Of a stretch of DNA of 49,625 nt, positions 8,507 to 17,850 are shown piece by piece (the stretch's first letter is position 1; each line of letters starts with the position of its first letter). A program made the translations under genes and the position numbers. Under the pieces are notes generated by a model that saw only the letters and a list, made by a program, of their open reading frames with translations, had not been told where the DNA came from and did no database searches. Origin of the DNA: CAG-411 sp045124315 (GTDB lineage Bacteria > Bacillota > Clostridia > Lachnospirales > Lachnospiraceae); contig JBGVLO010000054.1 in assembly GCA_045124315.1 (NCBI GenBank), forward strand, positions 1-49,625. The letters run 5' to 3'.

Positions 8507-9130
8507 TGGAAAAGCTGTGATACGAAATTCTTACGAAGCCAGCCAAGCCTTTGGCAAAAAATAAAGTCTGCTTGCAGGCTTTATTTTATTGACCATAAGG
8601 CGAAAGAAGCTGGGGCTTGGGGATGCCAAATCCCCAACAAGTTCCTGCCTGTGTATATACAGGGCGGAACTTGCTCTACCTTATGCGACGTATCCGGAGC
8701 TCATGCCGACTTAGGTCGGCACGCATCAGTGGAAAAAGGATTTCTTTGGGATAGTGATGCGCAGGCTGTAGGAAGATTTCTTAAGAGGAATGTGGTGGGG
8801 AGATTTCTGTAAGATGGGTGTATGACAAATTTCTATATAATCGGCGAGCGGGATATGCGCGGGCAACGAGCAAAGCGAGAATGCTTGCATTCTCATTTGG
8901 CGACTGCCGCGACAGCGAACAGTTTACTGTGAGCTTACGAGCCGCAACACAATTCTATTGGAAATATTCGCGAACTAAGTGAGCGTATTGGTGAGCGACC
9001 TTAGGGGAGCGAGGCTATGCACGGGAGGGGAGATGCAGAATCTGCATCGGGGAAAAACATCTGCCGTATCCGGCAGTTTAATAATTATATTGGAGTAACA
9101 ATTAACAGTTTTATATTTTGTAGGCATTGA
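8507..9130. other. Gene-free, hairpin-dense region: candidate oriT and/or partition site
   Basis: About 620 bases between parR and mobC without a credible gene. It holds many inverted repeats: TTGGGGA/TCCCCAA (8617-8637), GCCGAC/GTCGGC (near 8704-8718), GAGAATGC/GCATTCTC (near 8878-8895), GATGCAG/CTGCATC (near 9031-9047), CTGCCG/CGGCAG (near 9062-9077), and a larger imperfect stem at 8641-8670. Position directly upstream of mobC and relaxase is where an origin of transfer is expected, and position after parMR is possible for a centromere. The nick site is not identified. Confidence 0.5.
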
Positions 9131-9133
9131 GGG

Positions 9134-9160
9134 AGCGGTAATGTACGGCTTCTTTTTTTC
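9134..9160 (+). terminator. Terminator-like hairpin before mobC
   Basis: AGCGGTA (9134-9140) and TACGGCT (9144-9150) form a short stem with one mismatch, followed by a run of T. It lies 20 bases upstream of the mobC start, so it could attenuate mobilization genes or end a transcript from the hairpin region. Confidence 0.4.
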
Positions 9161-9180
9161 GTGCCAGAATGGAGGATTTT

Positions 9181-9573
9181 ATGAGAAACACAGATAAAAA
9201 GAAAGAGAACATGGTCCTGATGTCCATGCGTATATCGGCAGAGGATAAGGAACAGATTGAGGAAAAGGCAAGAAAGACCGGGCTTAGCACCTCGGAATAT
9301 ATCAGACGTTGTGCATTGGGAAGAAAGCTTCCCTGCTATGGAGATACCAGTCTACTGAAGGAGTATTCCATGCAGTTAGGCAAGATTGGTTCTAACCTAA
9401 ATCAGATAGCAAAGCACTTGAACGGTGGTGGAGATTTCTACAGCATTTATTATGAATTGAAAGAAGCAATAAGGGAGCTGTTGGATTTGAAATTTAAAAC
9501 ACTTCCTGCATTGGAGGATGTTGCCTGTGGAAAGAAACGCAGGCGCAAAAGTAGAGAGGATGGTGAAGATTAA
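9181..9573 (+). CDS. mobC: MobC-like relaxosome accessory protein
   Basis: 130 residues. ATG 9181 follows GGAGG (9171-9175); the ATG at 9169 overlaps that site. An N-terminal ribbon-helix-helix segment (MSMRISAEDKEQIEEKARKT) is followed by the family core GLSTSEYIRRCALG and IGSNLNQIAKHLN. MobC proteins bind oriT and help the relaxase nick. The stop codon shares one base with the relaxase start (TAATG), pointing to translational coupling. Confidence 0.88.
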   Translation: MRNTDKKKENMVLMSMRISAEDKEQIEEKARKTGLSTSEYIRRCALGRKLPCYGDTSLLKEYSMQLGKIGSNLNQIAKHLNGGGDFYSIYYELKEAIRELLDLKFKTLPALEDVACGKKRRRKSREDGED

Positions 9574-11399
9574 TGGCGATTTTGAAGCATATTTCAGTAA
9601 AAAATAGGTTTTATTCATCAGCGGTGGAGTATCTCACCTGTCAGTTTGATGAATATACTAACAAGCCTGTTCTTGACGAAAAGGGCAGAATACAGGAGCG
9701 TGAGAATTATCTGATTGCAGGTGTGAACTGTGATGTGGACAGTTTTGGTGCGGAATGTATAGAGGTAAATCGTCTGTATGGCAAGAATAATTCCGTAAAG
9801 GATGTGAAGGCGCACCATTATATCATCAGCTTTGAGCAAAATGATCCCATTACCATGGAGCAGGCTTTGGAATTTGGCAAACAGTGGCTTTCGGTATTCG
9901 CACCGGGGCATCAGGCTGTGGTTGCAGTTCATCCGGATGGTCACAATGGCAGTCAGAATATGCATGTACACATGGTCATCAATTCTGTCAGAAAGTATGC
10001 CGGAAGGCAAAGCAGATGGCATGATAAGCCTTGTGAGTGGAAGCAGGGCTGTAAGCATAAAAGCACCGGGAAGATGATGTTTCATGCGAAGAAGTGGGTA
10101 ATGGAGAATTGTATCCGTCTGGGATTTGGGCAGGTGGATTTGCTTGCCAAGAAGCATACTGACAACTACTGGGTGGAAAAGCGTCTGATGAATCAGAATG
10201 CCAAGGATGGTGTAGGTGTTACTTCCAACAGGGAATTGATTCGGGATACCATAGATAAGCTGTTGCCTTTCATGGATTCCTTTGAGCAGTTGGTGGAATG
10301 TCTGCAATTTATGTATAGCTGGAAGATTCGTGTTACGGATAAAACAGTGACTTTTTCCACACCGGAAATGAAGAAGGGTATTCGAGGGAATAAGCTGGGA
10401 GAAGGTTATGGTAAAACAGAGCTTGTGGAGAGAATTGCAAAGGTTGTGGCAGAGCGTAACGCAGAAAAAGAAGCCCGTCGGATTGCAGAGGAAGAAGCAA
10501 AACTGAAAGCAGAGACACTTGCCAGAGAAAAAGCTGCTCGAAAAGAAAAACAGTTACAGGAGGAACGGAAGCAACGTGAAATTCTTTCGCGGAAAAGAAA
10601 GTTGGCATATCAGCGTAATAAGGTGCAGACGGAGCTTTACAGTGTAGAACTTGACCGTAAGGAATGGAACTCGGATTATATGGCATATCTGGAGTCAGAG
10701 TTTATCAGAGATGCAGCTGATTTGTCAGAGGAAGAACTTACAGCACCGATTATGACCCGAGAAGAATTTGAACGACAGCAGGCATTAGAACAGTATCGCG
10801 AAAAAGCTACCAGAGCAGGGGAACTTTGGGATATGGCGTTAAATCAGCTTTCAGGTTCTGCCTATAAGTGGAAGTGGGACTATATGGATTATTTGGAAGG
10901 TATCAAATATAGGGATACAGCAGATGTAACTTTGGAGGAGGCACGGGAAGAAATACTTTCCTATGAGGAATTTGCGGAATTGAATGTTGCAGAAGAAGAG
11001 ATTCAAGTACAAGCTTCAGAAATGGTTGCGATTTCGGTTGATACAACAGATGAGGTACAGGTTATTGTAGTATCAGAAGAAGTGGATGCTGAGATTGCTG
11101 AAATGGAAGAAGTTGTATCGGAAGTGGTAGCAGATGTCCCAGAGGTAATTGATTATAGCAAGCTTTCTATTAAAGAGCGTGCAGCACTTCTTCCTGTTCC
11201 TACGGATAATTATGAGGCAGAGTATGATGAGTGCTGTCAGCGTATGGGATATACGGCAGAAAAGATGAAGGGTATCCGTTATAAGATGGTGGTATATGAT
11301 GAATTTTTGGAGGAATATCAGTACCGTAAGATGCATTTCGGTGTAAAAAATGATTCCAGAAGGGTAGCTTTTTTTGAAATAAATAAGGGGACGAGGTAA
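9573..11399 (+). CDS. MOBP-type relaxase (VirD2-like mobilization nuclease)
   Basis: 608 residues. The N-terminal nuclease domain (about 1-200) contains the metal-binding motif HPDGHNGSQNMHVHMVIN, the HxH signature of this family, and early tyrosines suited to be the nicking residue. Residues about 285-350 form a long Lys/Glu/Ala coiled coil. The C-terminal part contains two related segments (DYMAYLESEFIRDAADLSEEE and a second DYMDYLEGIKYRDTADVTLEE) and ends with a small folded domain. The enzyme would nick oriT and carry the strand to a recipient through another element's secretion system. Confidence 0.9.
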   Translation: MAILKHISVKNRFYSSAVEYLTCQFDEYTNKPVLDEKGRIQERENYLIAGVNCDVDSFGAECIEVNRLYGKNNSVKDVKAHHYIISFEQNDPITMEQALEFGKQWLSVFAPGHQAVVAVHPDGHNGSQNMHVHMVINSVRKYAGRQSRWHDKPCEWKQGCKHKSTGKMMFHAKKWVMENCIRLGFGQVDLLAKKHTDNYWVEKRLMNQNAKDGVGVTSNRELIRDTIDKLLPFMDSFEQLVECLQFMYSWKIRVTDKTVTFSTPEMKKGIRGNKLGEGYGKTELVERIAKVVAERNAEKEARRIAEEEAKLKAETLAREKAARKEKQLQEERKQREILSRKRKLAYQRNKVQTELYSVELDRKEWNSDYMAYLESEFIRDAADLSEEELTAPIMTREEFERQQALEQYREKATRAGELWDMALNQLSGSAYKWKWDYMDYLEGIKYRDTADVTLEEAREEILSYEEFAELNVAEEEIQVQASEMVAISVDTTDEVQVIVVSEEVDAEIAEMEEVVSEVVADVPEVIDYSKLSIKERAALLPVPTDNYEAEYDECCQRMGYTAEKMKGIRYKMVVYDEFLEEYQYRKMHFGVKNDSRRVAFFEINKGTR

Positions 11400-11431
11400 T
11401 AATTGAAGTAGAGGCTATTAAAATGAGAGTA

Positions 11432-11468
11432 AAAGGGCGAGTTGTTTTGTGACAATTCGTCCTTTGTA
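11432..11468 (+). terminator. Hairpin after the relaxase gene, probable weak terminator
   Basis: AAAGGGCGAGTTGT (11432-11445) pairs over 14 positions with ACAATTCGTCCTTT (11452-11465), with G-T wobbles. There is no clean T run, so termination may be partial. Confidence 0.5.
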
Positions 11469-11562
11469 AAATCTGATTATGTTATTGGCTAAATTGAGTA
11501 GGAGATTATTGATTGTACAGATAGGATGACACATAGGTGATTTGCTCAAAATTTACATAGAC

Positions 11563-11613
11563 TTCACGTGAATTTGGTTACAAATTTTACATTGGATTTG
11601 TAAAATGTATAAT
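11563..11613 (+). promoter_or_regulatory. Promoter and candidate operators of the phosphonate operon
   Basis: TTTACA (11586-11591), 16 bases, TATAAT (11608-11613). An 8-bp inverted repeat ATTTTACA/TGTAAAAT (11584-11591 and 11599-11606) covers the -35 and spacer. A 10-bp palindrome TTCACGTGAA lies upstream (11563-11572). These look like repressor or activator sites, but no transcription-factor gene sits next to the operon. Confidence 0.7.
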
Positions 11614-11690
11614 GTCGACAGAGCAAGAAAGAAAATAGTGCAGAAGTGTTATTTTTGAAGAAGGCACTTACAGGAAGAAAGGAAAGAGAA

Positions 11691-12461
11691 ATGTTAGAGT
11701 TAAAAAATATTGTAAAAAAATACGATAACACAACAATATTGAATGATATTTCATTGGAAATTGAAGAGGGTGAGATTGTTTCGATTCTTGGACCGTCAGG
11801 AAGTGGAAAAACCACATTGCTCAATTTGATTTTGGGTATGACAGATATTAGCAATGGTCAGATTTTGTTTAATGGCGAGGATATTACGAATGTTCCTATG
11901 GAAAAAAGGGGATTTAACATAGTATTTCAGGACTATGCATTATTTCCTAATTTGAATGCATATGAAAATATTACATATGGATTGCGAAATAATCCGGGTA
12001 TTTCTTCGGAAGAAGAGGTAAAAGAATTTATTCATTTGCTCGGTTTGGAAGAACATTTAAATAAAAAGATAGAGCAACTTTCGGGAGGACAGAAGCAACG
12101 TGTTGCACTTGCAAGAACAATGGTTATGAAGCCGAGAATTTTATTACTGGACGAGCCATTGAGTGCTTTGGATGGTGTTATTAAAGAATCAATAAAAAGT
12201 AAAATTAAGGAGATTGCAAGAGAATACAATTTAACAACAGTAATTGTAACACATGACCCGGAAGAGGCACTTACTTTGTCGGACAAGGTATTGATAATCA
12301 ACGAGGGTAAGATTTCACAATATGGAAAGCCTAGTGAAATTATTAATGAACCCCAAAATATGTTTGTAAAGAACTTTATTTTGAATCAGTTGGAGATTAA
12401 GAAAAATAATATTTATCAGTTGTTTTGTAATTATATGAATCAACAGGCGGTTACGGCATAA
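11691..12461 (+). CDS. ABC transporter ATPase for 2-aminoethylphosphonate (PhnT-like)
   Basis: 256 residues from ATG 11691, preceded by AAGGAAAGAG. Walker A GPSGSGKTT, Q-loop FQDYALFP, signature LSGGQKQR, Walker B ILLLDEPLSALD and switch His in VIVTHDPEEA are all present. This is the ATPase type shared by iron, spermidine and aminoethylphosphonate importers. The substrate is inferred from the operon: permease, binding lipoprotein, then phnW and phnX. It is the first gene behind the promoter at 11586-11613. Confidence 0.88.
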   Translation: MLELKNIVKKYDNTTILNDISLEIEEGEIVSILGPSGSGKTTLLNLILGMTDISNGQILFNGEDITNVPMEKRGFNIVFQDYALFPNLNAYENITYGLRNNPGISSEEEVKEFIHLLGLEEHLNKKIEQLSGGQKQRVALARTMVMKPRILLLDEPLSALDGVIKESIKSKIKEIAREYNLTTVIVTHDPEEALTLSDKVLIINEGKISQYGKPSEIINEPQNMFVKNFILNQLEIKKNNIYQLFCNYMNQQAVTA

Positions 12462-12478
12462 TTGATATGGAGCTTGCT

Positions 12479-14101
12479 ATGAGAAAAAAAGATGTAGAAA
12501 CAAAAGCAATATTCATAATGGTATGCATCTTATTTGCGTTTTTTCTGTTGGTTCCAATGTGGATGATTCTCCAAAAATCATTTTTAGGAAAAGAAGGATT
12601 TACATTAGAGTTTTACCAGAATATATTGCTCAGAGATAATTTTATCGATGTTTTAAAAAATAGTTTTGGCATTTCGTTGTTGAGTGCAGGTGTAACAACA
12701 TTATTAGCTTTCATTTTGGCATATAGCGTGCATTTTACAAATATTCCAAAGTGGATGAAAAGAATGATTGAAAAACTTGCAGTATTGCCAATGCTGTTAC
12801 CGACAATTACATATGGATTTGCAATCATCTATTCTTTTGGAAGACAAGGGCTGCTTACCAAATTGTTTGGAAAACAATTGTTTGATATATATGGCGTGAA
12901 TGGATTGGTGCTTGGGTACGTCATTTATACATTACCGGTAGCTTTTGTGCTAATCAATAACACGATGCAATATATTGACAAGAAATATTTGATTGTATCA
13001 AAAGTAATGGGAGACAAACCTTTTAGAAGTTTTCTTCAAACAATTTTGAGACCGCTATCAGGAACATTAGCTGCTTCTGTGATACAATGCTTTTTTTTGA
13101 GCTTTACAGATTTTGGAATTCCGGCTTCTGTTGGTGGAAGAGTAGAAGTGATAGCGAGCTTGTTGTATAACGAAATGTTGGGAAGTGTTCCTAACTTTAA
13201 CAATGGTGCAGTAGTTGCGATGATTATGCTTTTGCCATCTATCATTAGTATTGGACTGCTGAGTTATTTGGAAAAATACAATATTCGCTATAATAAGGTT
13301 TCTGTGGTTGAATTAAAGAAATCAATAGCCAGAGATGTTGCATTTGGAACTGTATCTGCGATTATTTTGGTATCAGTATTATCGGTATTCGCTGTGATTG
13401 TTTTGATTCCGTTCATACAAGAGTGGCCTTACAGAATGTCGTTCTCATTGGAGCATTTTGTAAATGTATTTCAGGATAGTGTACTTTTAAGAGTAATTAA
13501 AAATTCGCTTGTTACAGCATTAATTACTGCAGTGGCGGGTACGTTGATTGCTTATGGAGCTGCACTTGTTACTGCCAGAAGTAAGCTGAGTGGTAAATGT
13601 AAAAAAATAATGGAAAGTATATCGCTTGTTACAAATACTGTTCCGGGAATGGTTTTGGGCATTGCGTATTTACTTGCATTTAGTGGGACATCTTTGCAGA
13701 ATACAATAGTAATTATTGTAGTATGTAACGTGGTACATTTTTTTTCTACACCATACCTGATGATGAAAAACTCGTTGGAAAAAATGAATTCTTCATGGGA
13801 AACGACAGCAAAACTGATGGGAGACAAATGGATTCAAACCATTATAAGAGTTGTAACACCGAATGCATTGTCATCGTTACTTGAAGTGTTTAGTTATTAT
13901 TTTGTAAATGCGATGGTTACGGTGAGCGCAATTATATTTATTACTGGTGCCAGAACAATGGTTATGACAGCAAAAATTAAGGAGTTGCAGCATTATGCTG
14001 AATTTAATGAAGTATTTGTATTATCTATGATGATACTTGTGATTAACCTTTTGGCAAAATGTCTGTTCCAATATTTAGCGAATAGAAAGAAAACAAATTA
14101 G
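12479..14101 (+). CDS. Fused two-domain ABC permease for 2-aminoethylphosphonate
   Basis: 540 residues from ATG 12479 (GGAG at 12469-12472). Two binding-protein-dependent permease units are fused, each with several membrane helices and a cytoplasmic loop contacting the ATPase (MGDKPFRSFLQTILRPLSG and MGDKWIQTIIRVVTPNALS). This length and duplication match the family annotated as putative 2-aminoethylphosphonate permease. It acts in the cytoplasmic membrane with the ATPase and lipoprotein encoded on either side. Confidence 0.85.
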   Translation: MRKKDVETKAIFIMVCILFAFFLLVPMWMILQKSFLGKEGFTLEFYQNILLRDNFIDVLKNSFGISLLSAGVTTLLAFILAYSVHFTNIPKWMKRMIEKLAVLPMLLPTITYGFAIIYSFGRQGLLTKLFGKQLFDIYGVNGLVLGYVIYTLPVAFVLINNTMQYIDKKYLIVSKVMGDKPFRSFLQTILRPLSGTLAASVIQCFFLSFTDFGIPASVGGRVEVIASLLYNEMLGSVPNFNNGAVVAMIMLLPSIISIGLLSYLEKYNIRYNKVSVVELKKSIARDVAFGTVSAIILVSVLSVFAVIVLIPFIQEWPYRMSFSLEHFVNVFQDSVLLRVIKNSLVTALITAVAGTLIAYGAALVTARSKLSGKCKKIMESISLVTNTVPGMVLGIAYLLAFSGTSLQNTIVIIVVCNVVHFFSTPYLMMKNSLEKMNSSWETTAKLMGDKWIQTIIRVVTPNALSSLLEVFSYYFVNAMVTVSAIIFITGARTMVMTAKIKELQHYAEFNEVFVLSMMILVINLLAKCLFQYLANRKKTN

Positions 14102-14125
14102 AAAAAAGAAAAGAGGAGCATAACA

Positions 14126-15112
14126 ATGAAGAAATTTAAGAAATTATTTGCAGGAGTTCTGTGTTGTGCATTAGCAGTATCTACAATGTTGACAGGATGT
14201 TCTGGAAACAAAAAGGAAGAGGTTGTTATTTACACCAATGCAGATGACGAAGCTATTGAAGTGATGAAAAAGACATTGGATGACAATGGCTATGAAGGAC
14301 AATATTTAATTCAGACTTTTGGAACAAGTGAACTGGGTGGTAAGCTTTTGGCGGAAGGTACAAATATTGAGGCTGACTTAATTACAATGAGTTCATTTTA
14401 CATTGAGAGCTCACAGGCAGAAAATTCTATGTATCAAGCATTGACATTTGAAACAAATGCGTTAGAAGAATATCCGGAGTATTATACACCGATTACTTCA
14501 CAGGAAGGAAGCATTGTTGTTAATACTGAGATGATGAAAGAGTATGGTTTGACAATGCCAACCAGCTTAAAGGATTTAGCGAATGAAGAATACAAAGGCT
14601 TTTTATCAGTGACAGATATTCAAGGTTCATCTACAGCATGGTTGATGATTCAGGCGTTGGTGGATGCATATGGTGAGGAAGAAGCGCAGGTTATTTTAAA
14701 GGGCATTTACGAAAATGCGGGAGCTCATTTAGAACAATCAGGTTCAGGACCACTTAAAAAAGTTCGTGCCGGAGAGGTTGCGATTGGTTTTGGATTACGA
14801 CATCAGGCAGTAGCAGATAAAGCGGATGGTCTGCCTATTGATTTTGTGGATCCTATAGAGGGGAATTTCTCTTTGACAGAATCGGTTGCTGTTATTGATA
14901 AGGGAAAGGATACAAATCCATTAGCGATGGAGATGGCTGAATGCATTATTAAAAATGGCAGAAGCCAGATTCAGGAATATTATCCAAATGCAATTTATGA
15001 AGGCGAAAGTGTGGATAAGGCAAATCAGTCTGCATATCCAAAGGTGTTTGGAGAGAAGTTAACTGTTGAATTGCTAGAAAAACACAAAGATTTATCAGAA
15101 GAATGCAAGTAA
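14126..15112 (+). CDS. 2-aminoethylphosphonate-binding lipoprotein of the ABC transporter
   Basis: 328 residues. A lipoprotein signal peptide is clear: basic start, hydrophobic core and lipobox LTGC with Cys at about residue 25. The rest is a periplasmic-binding-protein type 2 fold of the iron/phosphonate class (VVIYTNADDEAIEVM, SGSGPLKKVRAGEVAIGFG). It would sit on the outer face of the membrane and deliver substrate to the fused permease. AGAGGAG precedes the start. The substrate is inferred from phnW and phnX immediately downstream. Confidence 0.85.
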   Translation: MKKFKKLFAGVLCCALAVSTMLTGCSGNKKEEVVIYTNADDEAIEVMKKTLDDNGYEGQYLIQTFGTSELGGKLLAEGTNIEADLITMSSFYIESSQAENSMYQALTFETNALEEYPEYYTPITSQEGSIVVNTEMMKEYGLTMPTSLKDLANEEYKGFLSVTDIQGSSTAWLMIQALVDAYGEEEAQVILKGIYENAGAHLEQSGSGPLKKVRAGEVAIGFGLRHQAVADKADGLPIDFVDPIEGNFSLTESVAVIDKGKDTNPLAMEMAECIIKNGRSQIQEYYPNAIYEGESVDKANQSAYPKVFGEKLTVELLEKHKDLSEECK

Positions 15113-15144
15113 TTAGATAATACATATGTAAAGGAGATACAAAA

Positions 15145-16239
15145 ATGAACAAATACAAATTATTAACACCGGGACCTTTAACAACAACTGATACAGTAAA
15201 AAAAGAAATGATGGTAGATCATTGTACATGGGATGATGATTATAAGGAAATCACACAAAAAATAAGAAGAGATTTGCTGGCATTAGCTGGTTTGAGTGAG
15301 GAAGATTACACTGTAGTATTGATGCAGGGAAGTGGTACTTTTGGTGTTGAATCGGTTATTATGAGTGCAGTAGGCAATGATGAGAAAATCCTTGTTTGTG
15401 CAAATGGAGCATATGGAAGTAGAATGATTCAGATTGCGAAGCAGGCGGGTAAGAACACTGTTGTATATGAAGAGAATTATGATAAAGTTCCGGATGCTGA
15501 AAAAGTGAAGGAAATGTTGGAAAAAGATTCTTCAATTACTCATGTTGGTATGATTCACTGTGAAACAACTTCCGGTATACTGAATGATATTGCTTCTGTT
15601 GGTAAGGTTGTAAAAGATGCTGGCAGAACATTTATTGTGGATGGAATGTCATCTTTTGGTGGCGTACAGATTGATATTGCTGGAATTGGTATTGACTATA
15701 TTATCAGTAGTGCAAATAAATGTGTACAGGGTGTACCTGGTTTCTCATATATTATTTGTAAGAGAGACGAATTACAAAAGTGTAAAGGGAAGTCCTTGAG
15801 TCTTTCTCTTGATTTATACGATCAGTGGGTGACGATGGAGAAGGATGGTAAGTGGAGATTCACATCGCCTACACATGTTGTGCTTGCTTTTGCAAAAGCT
15901 ATAGAAGAGTTAAAAGCAGAAGGTGGTATTGCTGCCAGAGAAAACAGATATAGAGCAAACAACAAGCGTTTAATTGAGCGAATGAAGGCAATGGGTGTTA
16001 ATCCATATATCGATGGAGAGCATCAGGGTCCGATTATTACAACTTTCTTTTATCCGGAAAACAAGAATTTTTGTTTCGAAGAGATGTACAGGTACATTAA
16101 AGAAAGAGGATATGCTATCTATCCGGGAAAGGTAACAGACGCAGATACTTTTAGACTTGGTAATATCGGGGAAATTTATTTGGAAGATATCGATAGAGTG
16201 TGTGATATTTTTGATGAGTTTTTCAAAACAAAGATGTAA
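15145..16239 (+). CDS. phnW: 2-aminoethylphosphonate-pyruvate transaminase
   Basis: 364 residues, normal for PhnW. The opening YKLLTPGPLTTTDTVKKEM and the PLP-lysine region SANKCVQGVPGFSY are characteristic. Reaction: 2-aminoethylphosphonate plus pyruvate gives phosphonoacetaldehyde plus L-alanine. The gene has AAAGGAG at good spacing and is directly followed by phnX, which uses its product. Confidence 0.95.
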   Translation: MNKYKLLTPGPLTTTDTVKKEMMVDHCTWDDDYKEITQKIRRDLLALAGLSEEDYTVVLMQGSGTFGVESVIMSAVGNDEKILVCANGAYGSRMIQIAKQAGKNTVVYEENYDKVPDAEKVKEMLEKDSSITHVGMIHCETTSGILNDIASVGKVVKDAGRTFIVDGMSSFGGVQIDIAGIGIDYIISSANKCVQGVPGFSYIICKRDELQKCKGKSLSLSLDLYDQWVTMEKDGKWRFTSPTHVVLAFAKAIEELKAEGGIAARENRYRANNKRLIERMKAMGVNPYIDGEHQGPIITTFFYPENKNFCFEEMYRYIKERGYAIYPGKVTDADTFRLGNIGEIYLEDIDRVCDIFDEFFKTKM

Positions 16240-16257
16240 AAGAGGATGAGGATAGAA

Positions 16258-17043
16258 ATGAGAAAATTAGAAGCAGTTATATTTGATTGGGCAGGAACAA
16301 CAGTCGATTATGGATGTTTTGCTCCAGTAGAAGCATTTATTAAAGCATTTGAAGAGTTTGGGATAACTCCTACAGTAGAAGAGGTTCGTGAACCAATGGG
16401 AATGTTGAAAAGAGACCATATTCGTACTATGCTGAACATGAAGCGTATTTCAGCGGAATGGGAGAGAATTCACGGCAGCTCTTTTACCGAAGATGATGTG
16501 GAGAAGGTATATGTGCTTAGTGAAAAAAAGATTTTTGAGATTCTGAATGGATTTGCTGGACCTAAGCCATACGTGTTGGATGCTATCGCTGAATTAAGAG
16601 AAATGGGCATTAAGATTGGCTCAACAACAGGTTATACAGATGAAATGATGGAAATTGTTGTTCCAGCTGCCAAAACAAATGGATATTCGCCAGATTTTTG
16701 GTGTTCGCCGAATGCAGTAGATAATATGGGTAGACCCTATCCGTATATGATATATAAGAATATGCAGCAGTTAGGTGTTCACGATGTTCGAAATGTTGTT
16801 AAGGTCGGAGATACAGTTGCTGATATTAAAGAAGGACTTGCTGCAGGTGTGATTTCGGTCGGAATTATTGAAGGTAGTTCTGTTATGGGCTTTAGTGAAA
16901 AAGAGTATAATATGCTTTCTGATGAAGAGAAAGCAGAACATTGCAAACGAGTAAGAGCAGTATATGAAAATGCAGGTGCCGATTATGTGCTTCAAAATAT
17001 GTCAGAGCTGACATCACTTGTAAGATTTATAAGTGCATCATGA
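16258..17043 (+). CDS. phnX: Phosphonoacetaldehyde hydrolase (phosphonatase)
   Basis: 261 residues from ATG 16258 (GAGG at 16248-16251 fits better than for ATG 16246). HAD-fold motifs: nucleophile Asp in FDWAGTTVDYG, the Schiff-base Lys in MGMLKRDHIR that is specific to this enzyme, and the acidic motif KVGDTVADIKEG. It cleaves the carbon-phosphorus bond to acetaldehyde and phosphate. With PhnW it forms the complete two-step route. Its stop overlaps the next start (ATGA), so the exporter genes are translationally coupled to catabolism. Confidence 0.95.
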   Translation: MRKLEAVIFDWAGTTVDYGCFAPVEAFIKAFEEFGITPTVEEVREPMGMLKRDHIRTMLNMKRISAEWERIHGSSFTEDDVEKVYVLSEKKIFEILNGFAGPKPYVLDAIAELREMGIKIGSTTGYTDEMMEIVVPAAKTNGYSPDFWCSPNAVDNMGRPYPYMIYKNMQQLGVHDVRNVVKVGDTVADIKEGLAAGVISVGIIEGSSVMGFSEKEYNMLSDEEKAEHCKRVRAVYENAGADYVLQNMSELTSLVRFISAS

Positions 17044-17840
17044 AGAATGTAGTTCACAATATACAAGTTTCATCTCGTGAGAGTAGTGAAGCAATACTTG
17101 CCGCTTTGTTGCAATTGGGCTGTCGATTGCTTGTAGCCGGGTGTGATGTTGGATATGTAGAATATAAAACAGAACAAATGTGTATTGCTTATGGAATGGA
17201 AGAGGTGGAAGTGTTTATAATCACCTCTTCCATTGTTGTTTCGATTAAGGATTGGAACGGAAAGTATATTACTATGACAAAACGCATCCGTAATTATTGT
17301 ATTGATTTTTATTGTGTACAGCTAATTGAAAGAATAATTGATGAGGTGTGTAAAAAAACACCGACAGAAGAACAAATAATACATTGGATTGAATGCATGG
17401 AGCATCAGTTACAGAAAGAACATCGATGGAAAGATGGTTTGGGAAGATATTTAATAAATGCAATGGTAGCAGCGATTTTTACTATGTTTTTTGGTGGAAT
17501 TGGGTGTGAAGCAGTAATTTCTTTTTTATGTTGTTTGTTTGCAACGTACATAGTGAGGCATTTTGAAAGAAAGTGGCAAAATACTTTTGCAGTATATGTT
17601 ATGAGTTCATGTGTATGTGGTTTGGTGGCTCAAATATTTGTATATATAGGAATGATAGATTCTGTGGATAAAGTAAATATGGGTAATATTATGCTGTTGA
17701 TTCCAGGGTTGGCGATGGTTAATGCAATAAAAGATTTAGTGTCAGGAGAAATGTTAAGTGGGTTGTTACGATTAACACAGGCAATTGTCCAGGCATTGGC
17801 GGTGGCGCTGGGGTTTGCCGTATGTATATTTGTGTTGTAG
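17040..17840 (+). CDS. ThrE-type exporter, N-terminal component (DUF1212)
   Basis: 266 residues. A soluble N-terminal part (about 1-135) with the family motif IITSSIVVSI is followed by about five hydrophobic helices (from about residue 140), including LLIPGLAMVNAIKD, a hallmark of the threonine/serine exporter family. In many firmicutes ThrE is split into this part and a smaller membrane partner, as here. Because the gene overlaps phnX by 4 bases, it is likely to work in the same process. Export of alanine, a product of PhnW, is a reasonable guess but untested. Confidence 0.85.
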   Translation: MKNVVHNIQVSSRESSEAILAALLQLGCRLLVAGCDVGYVEYKTEQMCIAYGMEEVEVFIITSSIVVSIKDWNGKYITMTKRIRNYCIDFYCVQLIERIIDEVCKKTPTEEQIIHWIECMEHQLQKEHRWKDGLGRYLINAMVAAIFTMFFGGIGCEAVISFLCCLFATYIVRHFERKWQNTFAVYVMSSCVCGLVAQIFVYIGMIDSVDKVNMGNIMLLIPGLAMVNAIKDLVSGEMLSGLLRLTQAIVQALAVALGFAVCIFVL

Positions 17841-17850
17841 GTGCAAAGAT

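Noticed and set aside
8462..8812. 116-codon plus-strand frame after parR
   Set aside because: It begins inside the parR terminator, lacks a ribosome-binding site and runs through several hairpins. Its composition does not look like a protein.
9821..10307. Long frames opposite or out of phase within the relaxase gene
   Set aside because: They are shadows of the relaxase, which has clear family motifs; the minus-strand frames have no ribosome-binding sites.
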